64,000 nt of DNA from JAXMCK01 sp046349395 (GTDB lineage: Bacteria; Pseudomonadota; Alphaproteobacteria; Geminicoccales; Geminicoccaceae), in the NCBI GenBank assembly GCA_046349395.1, contig JAXMCK010000007.1, forward strand, positions 1-64,000. Direction: 5' to 3'. Below the pieces are notes generated by a model. It saw only the letters and a program-made list of their open reading frames with translations. It ran no database searches and had not been told where the DNA came from. A program made the position numbers and the translations under genes. The stretch's first letter is position 1, and every line of letters begins with the position of its first letter. Of this stretch, positions 33,681 to 43,207 are shown piece after piece.

Positions 33681-33818
33681 GCCGCACGTCCCACCTCGCC
33701 TGCAAAACCACAGGCCGCGGCCTTCTATCAACCTTCAGGCGAGCACGCGCAACCGTAATGCCCCCGCCGCGGCGGTACCCCGAGAAGGTTCGGAACCGCC
33801 GCAGACGTCAGGCGAGGC

Positions 33819-35801
33819 TCAGCAACAGCAGCTGTCGCCATGCCTCTTGCTGGCCGCGTTGCGCTCGGGCGGCAGATCGATCACCGGGTTCTGGTCGAAG
33901 AAGCCCAGCGGCAGGAGCTTGAAGCCGCAGACCACGCAGGGCTGGACCGGGTGGTCCTCCGGCCGCGGCAGATGGTGCAGGCCGAAGCTGTGCCAGACGA
34001 CGATGTCGGTATCGACGATCGGCCGGTCCGCCCGCATCCAGGTCTCGATGCCGTCCGAGCCGTCGGACTGGTTGACGAACTCGCCCGACGGGAACCGCTC
34101 GCTGCGGTCGTAGGGTGTGACCCAGACCTGATGCTGGATGAACCGCCCGCGCTTGCCCGACGGGCTGTTCGGGTGGGTGAAGGGCTTCACCGCCGAGCCC
34201 GCCTCGAGCTTGTAGCCGACCGGCGTGCCGACCCAGTTCAGCTGGCCCGGATTGACGATCTTCCAGTAGCGCATCGTGTCGAAGTTCACGTCGCGCTGTG
34301 CTTCCTGCTCGGTCTTCAGCAGTCGCTGCTCGACGTAGAAGGCGTTGCCGTAGGGATTGTCGGGTGAGCCCACCGGATCGACCAGCGTGTCGCATTCGAC
34401 GACCGAGTTCTTCGGTCCGTCGATCTCGACGTCGAGGCGCGCACAGAAGATGTGCTGATGGATGTGGCCGACGATGCCCGGCGCCACCTCCGTGCCCCAT
34501 TTGCCGGGCTTCCCCGGATGACAGGCGGCCGTGTTGATGATGCCCGTCGCCTTCATCTCGTATTCGATGCGGCCGTCCTGATGGAGGTACCAGTAGGAGG
34601 CGTACTCGTAATTGCCGATGGTCGAGATCGAGGAGATCACGAGCTTCCTGGCCCGGCGCACCTCGGTCCGTTCGGTCCGCCAGTCATAGTGCTTCCAGGA
34701 GAGACCGGCGTCCTCCTCGTGCAGGCAGATGCAGTTCCGGATCGTCTGCGGCTGCCCCCAGAGATCTGCCACGACAGCGTCGAAGTAGTGGATGGTGCCG
34801 AGACAGTCGCAGCCGAGTTCCAGCGAGTTCGCCATGCGGCCGAAACCCAGCTCGCCGCTGTCGAACACGTTCTTGCGGAAGTGCGAGCGCTCCGGCGTCC
34901 CGTAGGGCACCACCATCTCGGCGATGGAGGCGCGGTAGAGGACGGGGCGGCGCCGGCCGACATGGGTGTAGCCGACGGTATGCAGCGTCAGGCCTTCGCG
35001 CCCGTTGAAGCCGACCCGGAAATCCCAGTTCTCCCAGACGACCCGGTTGCCCTCGACCTTGAAGCCGGCCCCGTTCGGCTGGACGACATCCAGCGGTGCG
35101 GAAGGCTGGCGGAACGAGTCGAGCAGTTCGCGGTCGAAGTTCAGCGGGATGCGCGGCAGCGGGACATAGTCGCCGTCCGCCTCGAAATGGTCGGTGACCT
35201 CCAGGATCTCAAGGTCGCTGAGGTCGACCAGCACGTGCAGCCCCTCGACGGGATGCGCATAGTAGTTGTCGAGCGGATGCAGCCGGGTCCAGATGAAGCA
35301 GTTCAGCGCCCGGCGTCCCTCCTCGATCGGGTAGCCGAACCGGCCGACCGTCCAGGGATCGACCGCCATCAGGTCGAGCAGGTCGAGGATGCCGCGGCGC
35401 TCCAGGGCGGCCTGGAAGCGCGGGTCCGCGCGCACGGTCTTCTCGATCTCCAGGATCTCGGCCAGCGCCACCATCGCCCGCGCCTCGGGCAGGAAGGCGA
35501 CGTCGGTCACCTTGCCGGCAAGGAGGTCGACGCGACCGCGGTGCACGCCCATCACCCCGCGGCGGTAGACATGAAAGCGCGCCGCCCGCGGCACCGGATC
35601 GCTGGGCCGGAACTTGCGGACGAGATCCTTCTCCGGCTCGTCGAGGTCGATCGTCTCGACCCGGAGGTCGTCGCCGAAGTCGAAATGCTTGCGGATCAGC
35701 GATGTGGCGAGCGCCATTTCATCGGCGGTGAGCGGATCGAGCGGGTGCAGGGACGCTCCCGGTAGGGTCTCGATTGACGGTTCCGCCTGCCGCAATGCCA
35801 T
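33819..35801 (-). CDS. Copper-containing primary amine oxidase
   Basis: This 660-residue protein carries the topaquinone site TIGNYEY, with the precursor tyrosine at residue 398. Copper-binding histidines lie in HIHQHIFCARLD, with a further His near the C-terminus (WHSFGLHHLPRPEDHPVQP). It oxidises primary amines to aldehydes with release of ammonia and hydrogen peroxide. ATG 35801 has GGAGG eight bases upstream. No signal peptide is visible, so it is likely cytosolic. It follows the TRAP genes by 90 bases on the same strand, suggesting the TRAP system may import an amine-containing or related compound. The protein ends in an unusual DSCCC. Confidence 0.9.
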   Translation of the reverse strand: MALRQAEPSIETLPGASLHPLDPLTADEMALATSLIRKHFDFGDDLRVETIDLDEPEKDLVRKFRPSDPVPRAARFHVYRRGVMGVHRGRVDLLAGKVTDVAFLPEARAMVALAEILEIEKTVRADPRFQAALERRGILDLLDLMAVDPWTVGRFGYPIEEGRRALNCFIWTRLHPLDNYYAHPVEGLHVLVDLSDLEILEVTDHFEADGDYVPLPRIPLNFDRELLDSFRQPSAPLDVVQPNGAGFKVEGNRVVWENWDFRVGFNGREGLTLHTVGYTHVGRRRPVLYRASIAEMVVPYGTPERSHFRKNVFDSGELGFGRMANSLELGCDCLGTIHYFDAVVADLWGQPQTIRNCICLHEEDAGLSWKHYDWRTERTEVRRARKLVISSISTIGNYEYASYWYLHQDGRIEYEMKATGIINTAACHPGKPGKWGTEVAPGIVGHIHQHIFCARLDVEIDGPKNSVVECDTLVDPVGSPDNPYGNAFYVEQRLLKTEQEAQRDVNFDTMRYWKIVNPGQLNWVGTPVGYKLEAGSAVKPFTHPNSPSGKRGRFIQHQVWVTPYDRSERFPSGEFVNQSDGSDGIETWMRADRPIVDTDIVVWHSFGLHHLPRPEDHPVQPCVVCGFKLLPLGFFDQNPVIDLPPERNAASKRHGDSCCC

Positions 35802-35891
35802 CCGCCATTCCTCCGTGGGACCCGGGTCGTGGGCCAAGGGATCAGGTTTCGGCGGCGCGAGGCAAGCCGAAATCGTGCACGCCGCCCATGC

Positions 35892-37268
35892 CTACCCGGG
35901 CGTGGAGCCGTACACGATCCGGGGGAGCCAGACGACGATCTGCGGGAACACGATGCAGAGCGTCACGCCGATGGCTTGCAGGCAGAGGAACGGCACCGCG
36001 GAGCGGAAGATCATCCCCATCGAGATCTGCGGCGGGGCGACGCTCTTCAGATAGAACAGCGAGTAGCCGAACGGCGGACTGAGGAACGCCATCTGCATGT
36101 TGACCATGAAGATGACGCCGTACCAGAGCTTGACGTCGCTTGCCTCGACGCCGGGGATACCGGCGACACCCGTCCATTCGAGACCGACGAGGATCGGGAC
36201 GAAGATCGGCACCGTCAGGAGAAGGATGCCGACCCAGTCGAGGAACATGCCGAGCACGAAGAGCACCAGCATCATAAGCGCGAGAATGCCGTAGGGCGGC
36301 AGGCCGGTCCCGAGAATCGACTCGGCGACGAAGGTCTGCCCGCCCTTCAGGATGAAGAAGCCGACGAACATGGTGGCGCCGAAGAAGATCCACATCACCA
36401 TCGCCGTCGCCTTCAGCGTGGCGATGCAGGCCTCCTGGATCGTCGGCCATGTCAGCCGGCGGTGCGTGGCGCAGACGATGAAGGCGCCGAAGGTGCCGAT
36501 GCCGGCCGCTTCCACGGGCGTGGCGATGCCGAGAAAGATGGTGCCGAGGACGAGCAGGATCAGCAGCACGGGCATCAGCGTGCGACGCAGTAGATGGAGC
36601 TTCTCCCGAAAACTCACCCGCTCGTCAGGGGGCAGTGCCGGACCGAGGCTCGGATCGATGTAGCAGCGGATCGTGACGTAGGCGACGTACATCCCGGAGA
36701 GGAGGAAGCCCGGAAAAACAGCTCCCACCAGCAGTTCGCCCAAGGACTGCTGGGCGACGACGGCATACACGATCGCCATGACCGACGGCGGGATGAGGAT
36801 ACCGAGCGTCCCGCCGGCCAGCAGAGAGCCGCAGGCGAGCTCCGGATCGTAGTTCCGCCGCAGCATGGCGGGCAGGGCGATCATGCCCATCGTGACCTCG
36901 GTCGCCCCGACCACGCCGACCATGGCGGCCAGCAGGGTGCACGAGATCACCGTGGCGGACGCGAGACCGCCCTTGATGCCGCCCAGCCACTTGTAGACGA
37001 CGTCGAACAGCTCCTCGATGATCCCGGCTTTTTCCAGGACCGCCGCCATGAAGATGAACAGCGGCACGGCCGACAGCTGGTAGTCCGTCATGAAGGGGAA
37101 GACGCGGGACGGCAGCATGTTCAGCATCTGCGGCGAGCCGAACACGTAGAGGAAGATGATGGCGAGGCTGCCCGTGCAGAACGCCATCGGCAGGCCCAGC
37201 ATCAGCAGGGCGCCGAGGCCGCCGAACATCAGCACGCTCAGCCACTGGATCGGGAGATCGAGGCCCAT
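35892..37268 (-). CDS. dctM: TRAP transporter large permease (DctM)
   Basis: This 458-residue inner-membrane protein has about twelve hydrophobic segments typical of DctM. Evidence is SVLMFGGLGALLMLGLPMAF, ATEVTMGMIALPAMLRRNYD, GTLGILIPPSVMAIVYAVVA and MFLDWVGILLLTVPIFVPIL. It moves an organic acid or similar ligand with sodium or protons, fed by DctP. It starts 4 bases after dctQ. Confidence 0.92.
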   Translation of the reverse strand: MGLDLPIQWLSVLMFGGLGALLMLGLPMAFCTGSLAIIFLYVFGSPQMLNMLPSRVFPFMTDYQLSAVPLFIFMAAVLEKAGIIEELFDVVYKWLGGIKGGLASATVISCTLLAAMVGVVGATEVTMGMIALPAMLRRNYDPELACGSLLAGGTLGILIPPSVMAIVYAVVAQQSLGELLVGAVFPGFLLSGMYVAYVTIRCYIDPSLGPALPPDERVSFREKLHLLRRTLMPVLLILLVLGTIFLGIATPVEAAGIGTFGAFIVCATHRRLTWPTIQEACIATLKATAMVMWIFFGATMFVGFFILKGGQTFVAESILGTGLPPYGILALMMLVLFVLGMFLDWVGILLLTVPIFVPILVGLEWTGVAGIPGVEASDVKLWYGVIFMVNMQMAFLSPPFGYSLFYLKSVAPPQISMGMIFRSAVPFLCLQAIGVTLCIVFPQIVVWLPRIVYGSTPG

Positions 37269-37272
37269 CGGC

Positions 37273-38382
37273 TCAGCCCGCCCTGCGGGTGGCGACGGCG
37301 ATGTCGCGCATGAGCCGGGCGAACCCTTGCAGCAGCAGCAGAGCCGCTCCGACCGGAATGGCGAGCTTCACCGGCCAGTACTGGATGCCCCACTCCGTGA
37401 ACGAGCTTTCGCGTACCGCGACGGCATCGGCGGCGAACCGCCAGCCGGTCACGAGCATGGTGCCGACGAAGATGAAGAAGAACACCGAGGTGATGACGTC
37501 GCAGATGGCCCGGCCGCGCTCCGACAGCTTCGCATAGAGGATGTCGACGCGGACATGCGTCTCGTCGCGATAGGCGTAGGCCCCCGCCAGCATGTACTGG
37601 GTACCGAACATCAAAAACATGCTTTCGTGGACCCAATTGGTCGGCGAGTTGAACACGTAGCGCGCCACGACCTCGTAGTAGAACGCGAAGACGGCGAGCA
37701 CGGCCCAGTAGGCGGACAGTTCGCCCGTCCAGCGCACCAGCCAGTCGATGGCGCCGACGCCCGGCCCGGTGCCAGGGGACGGGGTGAAGTTCTCCGGCAC
37801 GTCCGTCGCCATCGCGTGCTCGGCCAAGGGCGGTGGCGGCAACTCCGTGTCCTGCGCACGGCGCACCAGCCGGGGCAGCAACAGCGCATCGCCGAGGAGC
37901 ATCAGGCCGAGGATGATGGCGGCGATGCGGACGTTCCGGTCCGCAGCGTCCTTGCCGCGATTGGCCTCTTCCAGGGCCTGCCTTGCCGGCTCGGCGGCGG
38001 CCTTCGCCTCGGCGATGCGCTGTTCTGCACCTTCGGGCTTCCGCTTGGCGCTGGTTTCCGCCCGCGTGATCTGCCGCTCGGCCTGCTCCGCCGCGAGGCG
38101 GGTGCGCGAGACGTCCTCGCGGGCGTGGCGGACCTCCGCCGTCGTCCACAGCAGCGCCAGGAAGAAGGGGATGAAGACGAGGCCCCAACTGTTGCGCAAG
38201 TAGAAGCGGTGCATGCCGACGAAGCCGGCGGTGACGAGGAAGAGGTAGGCCAGGAAGTTGTTGGCCTCACCGGCCTCCGGTCGTCCCCGCTGCCGCTGCA
38301 CGAACCAGGCGGCGATCAGCGGAAAGGCCGCGAGAATGGCCCAATAGAGCCAATGCGGCATCACGAAGTTCAATGAGGGCAT
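37273..38382 (-). CDS. dctQ: TRAP transporter small permease (DctQ) with TM2-like/coiled-coil extension
   Basis: This 369-residue protein is twice the usual DctQ length. The C-terminal 170 residues are DctQ (YYEVVARYVFNSPTNWVHES, DETHVRVDILYAKLSERGRA). The N-terminal half has two membrane segments with a TM2-domain-like motif (LAYLFLVTAGFVGMHRFYLR). A charged Ala/Glu/Arg coiled coil at about 85-145 and a third membrane segment near 155-175 follow. The extension may stabilise the complex or link it to another partner. It is separated from dctP by a 60-base gap that holds a stem-loop. Confidence 0.85.
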   Translation of the reverse strand: MPSLNFVMPHWLYWAILAAFPLIAAWFVQRQRGRPEAGEANNFLAYLFLVTAGFVGMHRFYLRNSWGLVFIPFFLALLWTTAEVRHAREDVSRTRLAAEQAERQITRAETSAKRKPEGAEQRIAEAKAAAEPARQALEEANRGKDAADRNVRIAAIILGLMLLGDALLLPRLVRRAQDTELPPPPLAEHAMATDVPENFTPSPGTGPGVGAIDWLVRWTGELSAYWAVLAVFAFYYEVVARYVFNSPTNWVHESMFLMFGTQYMLAGAYAYRDETHVRVDILYAKLSERGRAICDVITSVFFFIFVGTMLVTGWRFAADAVAVRESSFTEWGIQYWPVKLAIPVGAALLLLQGFARLMRDIAVATRRAG

Positions 38383-38406
38383 GCAGACCCGATCGTCAAC
38401 GGAGGG

Positions 38407-38433
38407 GGCGCGCCCGCAGGGGGAGGGCGCGCC
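38407..38433 (-). terminator. GC-rich stem-loop between dctP and dctQ
   Basis: On the minus-strand transcript, a perfect 9-bp stem is formed by GGCGCGCCC and GGGCGCGCC (38407-38415 with 38425-38433) with a 9-base loop. No U-run follows. It lies just after the dctP stop and may set a higher level of binding protein than of permease by protecting the upstream mRNA or by partial termination. Confidence 0.55.
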
Positions 38434-38442
38434 GACCCTGGT

Positions 38443-39558
38443 TCAGAGCTTGATCGACAGACCCTCGTACATGTCCGGCGTCACGTAGCCCACGGTCGGG
38501 CTTTCCATGACCTCGAGCTGGAGCTTGAAGATGCGGGCCGCATCCGCGTCCTTGTTGGCCCACTCGAACCAGATCGGGACGGCGATCTCCTGGAACCGCT
38601 CGACGTCCTCGGGCCCGAGGCGGTTGAGCTCGGTGCCGGCCTCGATGAACTTGGGCCAGGCCTCCATGTCGGCCTTCTGGATCGCGCCGAAATGGACGTT
38701 GGAATAGACCTGCACCTCGTCTTCGACGAACTGCTTCAGCTTGTCCGGCAGCTTGTTCCAGACATCCATGTTGACGCAGAAATCCATGAGATCGACCGGC
38801 TGGTACACGGACATCAGGCCGGGCGGGCCCATCGAGATGTACTTGGTCACCTGCTGGAAGCCGAGCGCCCAGTTGACGGCGGGGCCGGTATAGTCAGCCG
38901 CGTCGATGGTCCCTTTCTCCAGCGCCGAGAACACCTCGCCGCCCGGTAGCAGCGTCGTCTTGGCACCGGCCTTGGCGAAGGTCTCCGCGATCATGCCGCC
39001 TGGAACACGCAGTTTCAGGTCCTTGAAATCGTCGAACGAGCGGATCGGCGTCTTCGAATGGATGATGTTGGCCCCGTGGTGGATCCGCCCGACATAGTAG
39101 ATGCCCTGCTTGGCGAACACGTCACGTGCCGCCTGCAGTCCGCCCTTCGAGTAGAAGAAGATGTCCCACTCGTGGGGATAGCGCAGGCCCAGGGTGTAGG
39201 AGCTGAGAAAGGCGGCCGATGGCATCTTGCCGGCCCAGTAGAGCGTGAAGGAATTCATCGCCTCGAGCACGCCGTTCTTCACGCCGTCGAGCAACTCGAA
39301 GTCGCCGACGATGTCCTTGGCCTTGAAGGGCTGAAACTCCAGCTCGCCTCCCGTCTTCTCCTTGATGGTGCCGCACCAAGTCTGGAAGGTTTCGAGACCG
39401 ACGCCCGCGGGCCAGGACGTCTGCACTTTCCACACCGTGGTCTCCGCCGCGCCTGCGCGCCTCACCCAGGGTGCGGACAGGGCTGCAGCGGTGCCGGCGA
39501 CCGCTGCACCCCGGAGAAACGAGCGGCGCGGATTCCTGCCTTCGGCCATGTCATTCAT
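38443..39558 (-). CDS. dctP: TRAP transporter solute-binding protein (DctP), Tat-exported
   Basis: This 371-residue protein has a twin-arginine signal (RRSFLRGAAVAGTAAALSAP, cleavage near AGAAET) followed by the DctP fold. The fold is marked by TVWKVQTSWPAGVGLETFQT, LKLRVPGGMIAETFAKAGAK and GGEVFSALEKGTIDAADYTG. The last motif is typical of the TakP/alpha-keto acid subgroup, so a keto acid or related anion is a reasonable ligand. ATG 39558 has GGGAGAGAA upstream. It is the first TRAP gene and follows the cytochrome gene by 159 bases. Confidence 0.9.
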   Translation of the reverse strand: MNDMAEGRNPRRSFLRGAAVAGTAAALSAPWVRRAGAAETTVWKVQTSWPAGVGLETFQTWCGTIKEKTGGELEFQPFKAKDIVGDFELLDGVKNGVLEAMNSFTLYWAGKMPSAAFLSSYTLGLRYPHEWDIFFYSKGGLQAARDVFAKQGIYYVGRIHHGANIIHSKTPIRSFDDFKDLKLRVPGGMIAETFAKAGAKTTLLPGGEVFSALEKGTIDAADYTGPAVNWALGFQQVTKYISMGPPGLMSVYQPVDLMDFCVNMDVWNKLPDKLKQFVEDEVQVYSNVHFGAIQKADMEAWPKFIEAGTELNRLGPEDVERFQEIAVPIWFEWANKDADAARIFKLQLEVMESPTVGYVTPDMYEGLSIKL

Positions 39559-39717
39559 GCGTTCTCTCCCGTGTCGTTTGAGGCATGCGCTGGAGCACAC
39601 CTGCGAGCCCTGCATCGACTCACAAGATGCGGTCGTCCGCAACGGAATTTCGATTCCGACCTCGTCGTCGTGTCGATGTGCGAGCTGCCGCCGCCCCGCC
39701 AGGACGCCGGCATCCGC

Positions 39718-40104
39718 TCATGGTGGCAACTGGACCGAGACGATCAGGCTCGAATACCACGTCGCGAGGTTGACCATGTCCTCCTCGGTCAGCGTATCGA
39801 CCATGATCGACATTTGCTCACTCTCGCGGGCGCGGCTCTTGAAGGCCTTGAGCTGGCGGATGATGTAGGTCGCATTGTCGCCGGCGAGATTCGGCGCATC
39901 GGGATTGGTGCTCACGCCATTGAGCCCATGACAGGGCGCGCAGGCCTGCGCCTTCTTCCGTCCCGCCGCCAGTGACGCCTGATCGACGGCACTGGCGGGC
40001 ATGGGAACGACAGCCGCGAGCAGGCAGGCGGCCAGGACGAGGTGAAGCCCCGTCCTGGATCCGTCGGCCCGTGAGCGGCTCTTGGCGCTCCGGACGGCGA
40101 CCAC
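39718..40104 (-). CDS. Class I c-type cytochrome
   Basis: This 128-residue protein has a signal segment (LHLVLAACLLAAVVPMPASA) and one haem site C55-A-P-C58-H59. A later Met in SEQMSIM or EDMVNLATWY would serve as distal ligand. It is a periplasmic electron carrier. The GTG at 40104 directly abuts the stop of the PQQ dehydrogenase gene, so it is probably its dedicated electron acceptor. An ATG start was not found in frame nearer the signal. Confidence 0.85.
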   Translation of the reverse strand: MVAVRSAKSRSRADGSRTGLHLVLAACLLAAVVPMPASAVDQASLAAGRKKAQACAPCHGLNGVSTNPDAPNLAGDNATYIIRQLKAFKSRARESEQMSIMVDTLTEEDMVNLATWYSSLIVSVQLPP

Positions 40105-41361
40105 TCAGTCGCCGTACGAGATGCGATAGATGGCACCCGCGAAGTCGTCGGACACCAGCAGCGAGCCGTCGTGCAGCTGGGTCAGCGCCACCGGACGGCC
40201 GATATACTCACCGTCGGCCGTCAGCCAGCCGGCGGCGAATTCCTCCTGGGCGCCCGGCGTGCCGTCGTCACCCAGCGGCGTGAAGAGGACGCGCGCACCG
40301 GCGGGAACGGTCCGGTTCCATGAGCCGTGCTGGGCGGTGAAGACGCCCTTCTTGTAGCGCTCCGGGAACTTGTTGCCGGTGTAGAACACCATGCCGAGGT
40401 CCGCGGCGTGGGCCGTCGTCTCGACGACGGGGAACACGGCGTCGGCCGGCGGCTCGCTGTCCTTGAACTCGTTGGTGCGGATATGGCCACCACCGAACCA
40501 CGGGAACCCGAACTCCTGGCCCGCCGCGGTGATCCGGTTGAGCTCGCCGGGCGGAATATCGTCGCCCATGCCGTCGACCTGGTTGTCGTTGGTCCACAGC
40601 TCGCCTGTGGTCGGGTTGAAGTCGAAGCCGACGGGATTGCGCAGGCCGGTGGCGTAGACCTCGCGGTTCTGCCCGTTCTGATCCATTCGGATGATGCCGC
40701 CGATGCCGGCTTCCTTGAACGGCTCCACCTTGTCTTTGGGCGGCACGTTGTAGGGCTGGCCGAGCTGGACATAGAGCTTCTTGTCCGGCCCGACGACGCA
40801 CACCCGGGCGGTGTGGTTGAAGGACTCGTCCGCACCCGGGATCAGCTCGCCTTCCTTGACGACCTCGCCCACGGCCACGTCCGGGCTCTCGTAGAAGAAC
40901 TCGGCGGCCGGGAAGGTACGAATGCGATTGCGCTCGGCGACGTAGAGGAACCCGTCCTTGGAGAAGCACACACCGTTCGGGATCGCGAAGTTCAGCGATG
41001 GGGCGAAACGCTTCACCTCGTCGGCCGTGCCGTCCTTGTTGCGGTCGGTGACGGCCCAGACCGCGTCCTTGCGGGTGCCGACGAAGGTGACGACACCCTG
41101 CGGCCCGACGGCCATGTGACGGGCGTCGGGCACGACGGCGTAGAGGTTGATCTTGAAGCCGGGCGGTAGCTTGATCCGCTCCAGGTTCTTCCTGAGCTGG
41201 TCGGCGTTCGGACCGTTCTGCGCCACATAGCCGAATGCGGCTTCGCCGGTGCCGGTCGCCTGCATTTTCTCCAGCTTCTGCTGGTTGTCCTGGGCTCGGA
41301 CGCTCGCCGCTGCGCCAAGAAGCGCCACGACCGCCACCGAGCACATGAGAAGTTTCCTCAT
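40105..41361 (-). CDS. PQQ-dependent sugar dehydrogenase (sorbosone/glucose dehydrogenase type)
   Basis: This 418-residue protein has a signal peptide (KLLMCSVAVVALLGAAASVR) and the six-bladed soluble glucose dehydrogenase-like propeller. Typical segments are LPPGFKINLYAVVPDARHMA, YVAERNRIRTF, GLRNPVGFDFNPTTGELWTN, FGFPWFGG and AQHGSWNRT. It would oxidise an aldose or sorbosone in the periplasm and pass electrons to the adjacent cytochrome c. ATG 41361 follows a GGGGG stretch; a longer frame upstream lacks a signal. Confidence 0.88.
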   Translation of the reverse strand: MRKLLMCSVAVVALLGAAASVRAQDNQQKLEKMQATGTGEAAFGYVAQNGPNADQLRKNLERIKLPPGFKINLYAVVPDARHMAVGPQGVVTFVGTRKDAVWAVTDRNKDGTADEVKRFAPSLNFAIPNGVCFSKDGFLYVAERNRIRTFPAAEFFYESPDVAVGEVVKEGELIPGADESFNHTARVCVVGPDKKLYVQLGQPYNVPPKDKVEPFKEAGIGGIIRMDQNGQNREVYATGLRNPVGFDFNPTTGELWTNDNQVDGMGDDIPPGELNRITAAGQEFGFPWFGGGHIRTNEFKDSEPPADAVFPVVETTAHAADLGMVFYTGNKFPERYKKGVFTAQHGSWNRTVPAGARVLFTPLGDDGTPGAQEEFAAGWLTADGEYIGRPVALTQLHDGSLLVSDDFAGAIYRISYGD

Positions 41362-41621
41362 GTCTAGCCCCCTGTTGTTCCCTGATCCCGGACTGCCGGC
41401 ATTGCCCCGGCGCCGTCGCGGCGGATATGACACGCGATTCATCTCGATGAAAAGACCGAAAGCTTGCGCAACTTCAGGGGATCGCTGCGGCTCGCAGAAA
41501 GTGGTCCGCGCGGCCGATGAGCGTCACCTGGAAGGCACTCTTCCTTGACCCTGCCGTCTCCCGCCGGCAGGTTCCGCGTCAGGGTAGAACCGGTCCGGGC
41601 GGCGGTCGGGATGGGACAGAC

Positions 41622-43205
41622 GTGGCGGCACTGACGGACCTGGCGGTGCGGCAGCAGCGGGCGATGGGACCGCTTCTGGTCCTGGCCGTCGTGATCGGCC
41701 TGATCGCCCTGCCGCTCGCCGTCTGGATGGACCTGCGCAGCCTGTCCGAGCGGCTGCTCCGTCTGCAGGCCGGCGAGACCAGCCGCATCATCGACGACAT
41801 GCGCTCCTTCTATGCCAGCGACGTGGTCGGCCGCGTGCTGCGGGCGCACGGGGCCGTGACCACCGGGGCCGCCGACTACCAGTCGAAGGAGGGGGCGATC
41901 CCGATCCCGGCCACGCTCTCGATCGAGCTCGGCAAGCGGATCAGCGCCCATGACGGGGCGGTGCGCTACCGTTTCATCTCCGACCTGCCGTTCAAGAGCC
42001 GCGAGCCGCACCTGCTCGACGGCTTCGAGAAGTCGGCGCTCGATCGGCTCCGTGGCGATCCGAAGACGCCGGTCGTCGAGGTCACCGGCTCGCTGTTCGA
42101 CCGGCAGGTGCGCATCGCCACGCCGGTGCTGATGGGCAAGGTTTGCGTCGACTGTCACAACACCCATCCCGACAGCCCGAAGACGGATTGGAAGGTCGGC
42201 GACGTGCGCGGCATCCAGGAGATCTCGGTCACCCAGTCGCTGGGCAGCAATCTCCTCGCGTTCAAATACCTCCTGACCTACTTCGTCCTGGCGGCCGCCG
42301 CCGGCCTCACCTTCATCCTGCTGCAGCGCCGGCAGGCGCGCCTCATTCGCGGCATCAACAACGAGCTCAGCCACGCCAACGACTTTCTCGCCGCCATCTC
42401 GATGAAGCTCGCCAAGTATCTCTCGCCGCAGATCTACAAGAGCATCTTCAGCGGCCAGAAGGACGTGGCGATCACGACGGAGCGGAAGAAGCTGACCATC
42501 TTCTTCTCCGACATCGAGAACTTCACCGGCACGACCGAGCGGCTGCAGCCGGAGGAGCTGACCCATCTGCTCAACGAATACCTGACGGAGATGTCGAAGA
42601 TCGCCCTGGCGCACGGGGCGACGGTCGACAAGTTCATCGGCGACGCCATCCTGGGTTTCTTTGGCGACCCGGAGACGAAGGGGGTGACAGAGGACGCGCG
42701 CGCCTGCGTCGAGATGGCCGTCGCCATGCAGCAGCGGCTCGCCCAGCTGAACGCCACCTGGCGCGAGCAGGGGATCGAACAGCCCTTCCGCAGCCGCATC
42801 GGCATCAACACCGGCTACTGCAATGTCGGCAATTTCGGCAGCGACGATCGGATGGACTACACCATCATCGGGGCCGAGGCGAACCTCGCCGCAAGGCTCC
42901 AGACCGTCGCCGAGCCCAACGGCATCGTGCTGAGCTACGAGACCTATGCGCTGGTCCGCGACCTCGTCCGCGCCCACCCGCTGCCGGCGATCCGGATGAA
43001 GGGCATCAGCCGCGAGGTGGTCCCCTACGCCGTCGACGGCCTGCTCGGCGAGGTGGCGCAGCGCTCCCAGGTGATCAGCGAGCATGCCAAGGGGCTCGAC
43101 CTCTTCATCGACCTCGACGTCATCGACGAGACCGCCGCCGCCCGCACCCGGGACCGGTTGCGCGAGTTGCTGGCGGCCCTGGAGGCCCGCGCCAAGCCGG
43201 CCTGA
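41622..43205 (+). CDS. Membrane class III cyclase with DUF3365-like CxxCH sensor
   Basis: From GTG 41622 the protein has 527 residues; ORF extension to 41517 or a start at ATG 41664 are alternatives. The first membrane segment is at about 15-38 (GPLLVLAVVIGLIALPLAVW). A periplasmic DUF3365/Tll0287-like region follows, with haem-type C175-V-D-C178-H179 near its end. The second membrane segment is at about 216-236 and the cyclase domain at 290-470 (FFSDIENFTGTTERL, KFIGDAILGFFGDP). The usual Asp in GDxVN is replaced (IIGAEANLAARL), so nucleotide choice is uncertain. It probably senses redox state or gas through haem c. It is divergent from the PQQ dehydrogenase. Confidence 0.85.
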   Translation: MAALTDLAVRQQRAMGPLLVLAVVIGLIALPLAVWMDLRSLSERLLRLQAGETSRIIDDMRSFYASDVVGRVLRAHGAVTTGAADYQSKEGAIPIPATLSIELGKRISAHDGAVRYRFISDLPFKSREPHLLDGFEKSALDRLRGDPKTPVVEVTGSLFDRQVRIATPVLMGKVCVDCHNTHPDSPKTDWKVGDVRGIQEISVTQSLGSNLLAFKYLLTYFVLAAAAGLTFILLQRRQARLIRGINNELSHANDFLAAISMKLAKYLSPQIYKSIFSGQKDVAITTERKKLTIFFSDIENFTGTTERLQPEELTHLLNEYLTEMSKIALAHGATVDKFIGDAILGFFGDPETKGVTEDARACVEMAVAMQQRLAQLNATWREQGIEQPFRSRIGINTGYCNVGNFGSDDRMDYTIIGAEANLAARLQTVAEPNGIVLSYETYALVRDLVRAHPLPAIRMKGISREVVPYAVDGLLGEVAQRSQVISEHAKGLDLFIDLDVIDETAAARTRDRLRELLAALEARAKPA

Positions 43206-43207
43206 CC

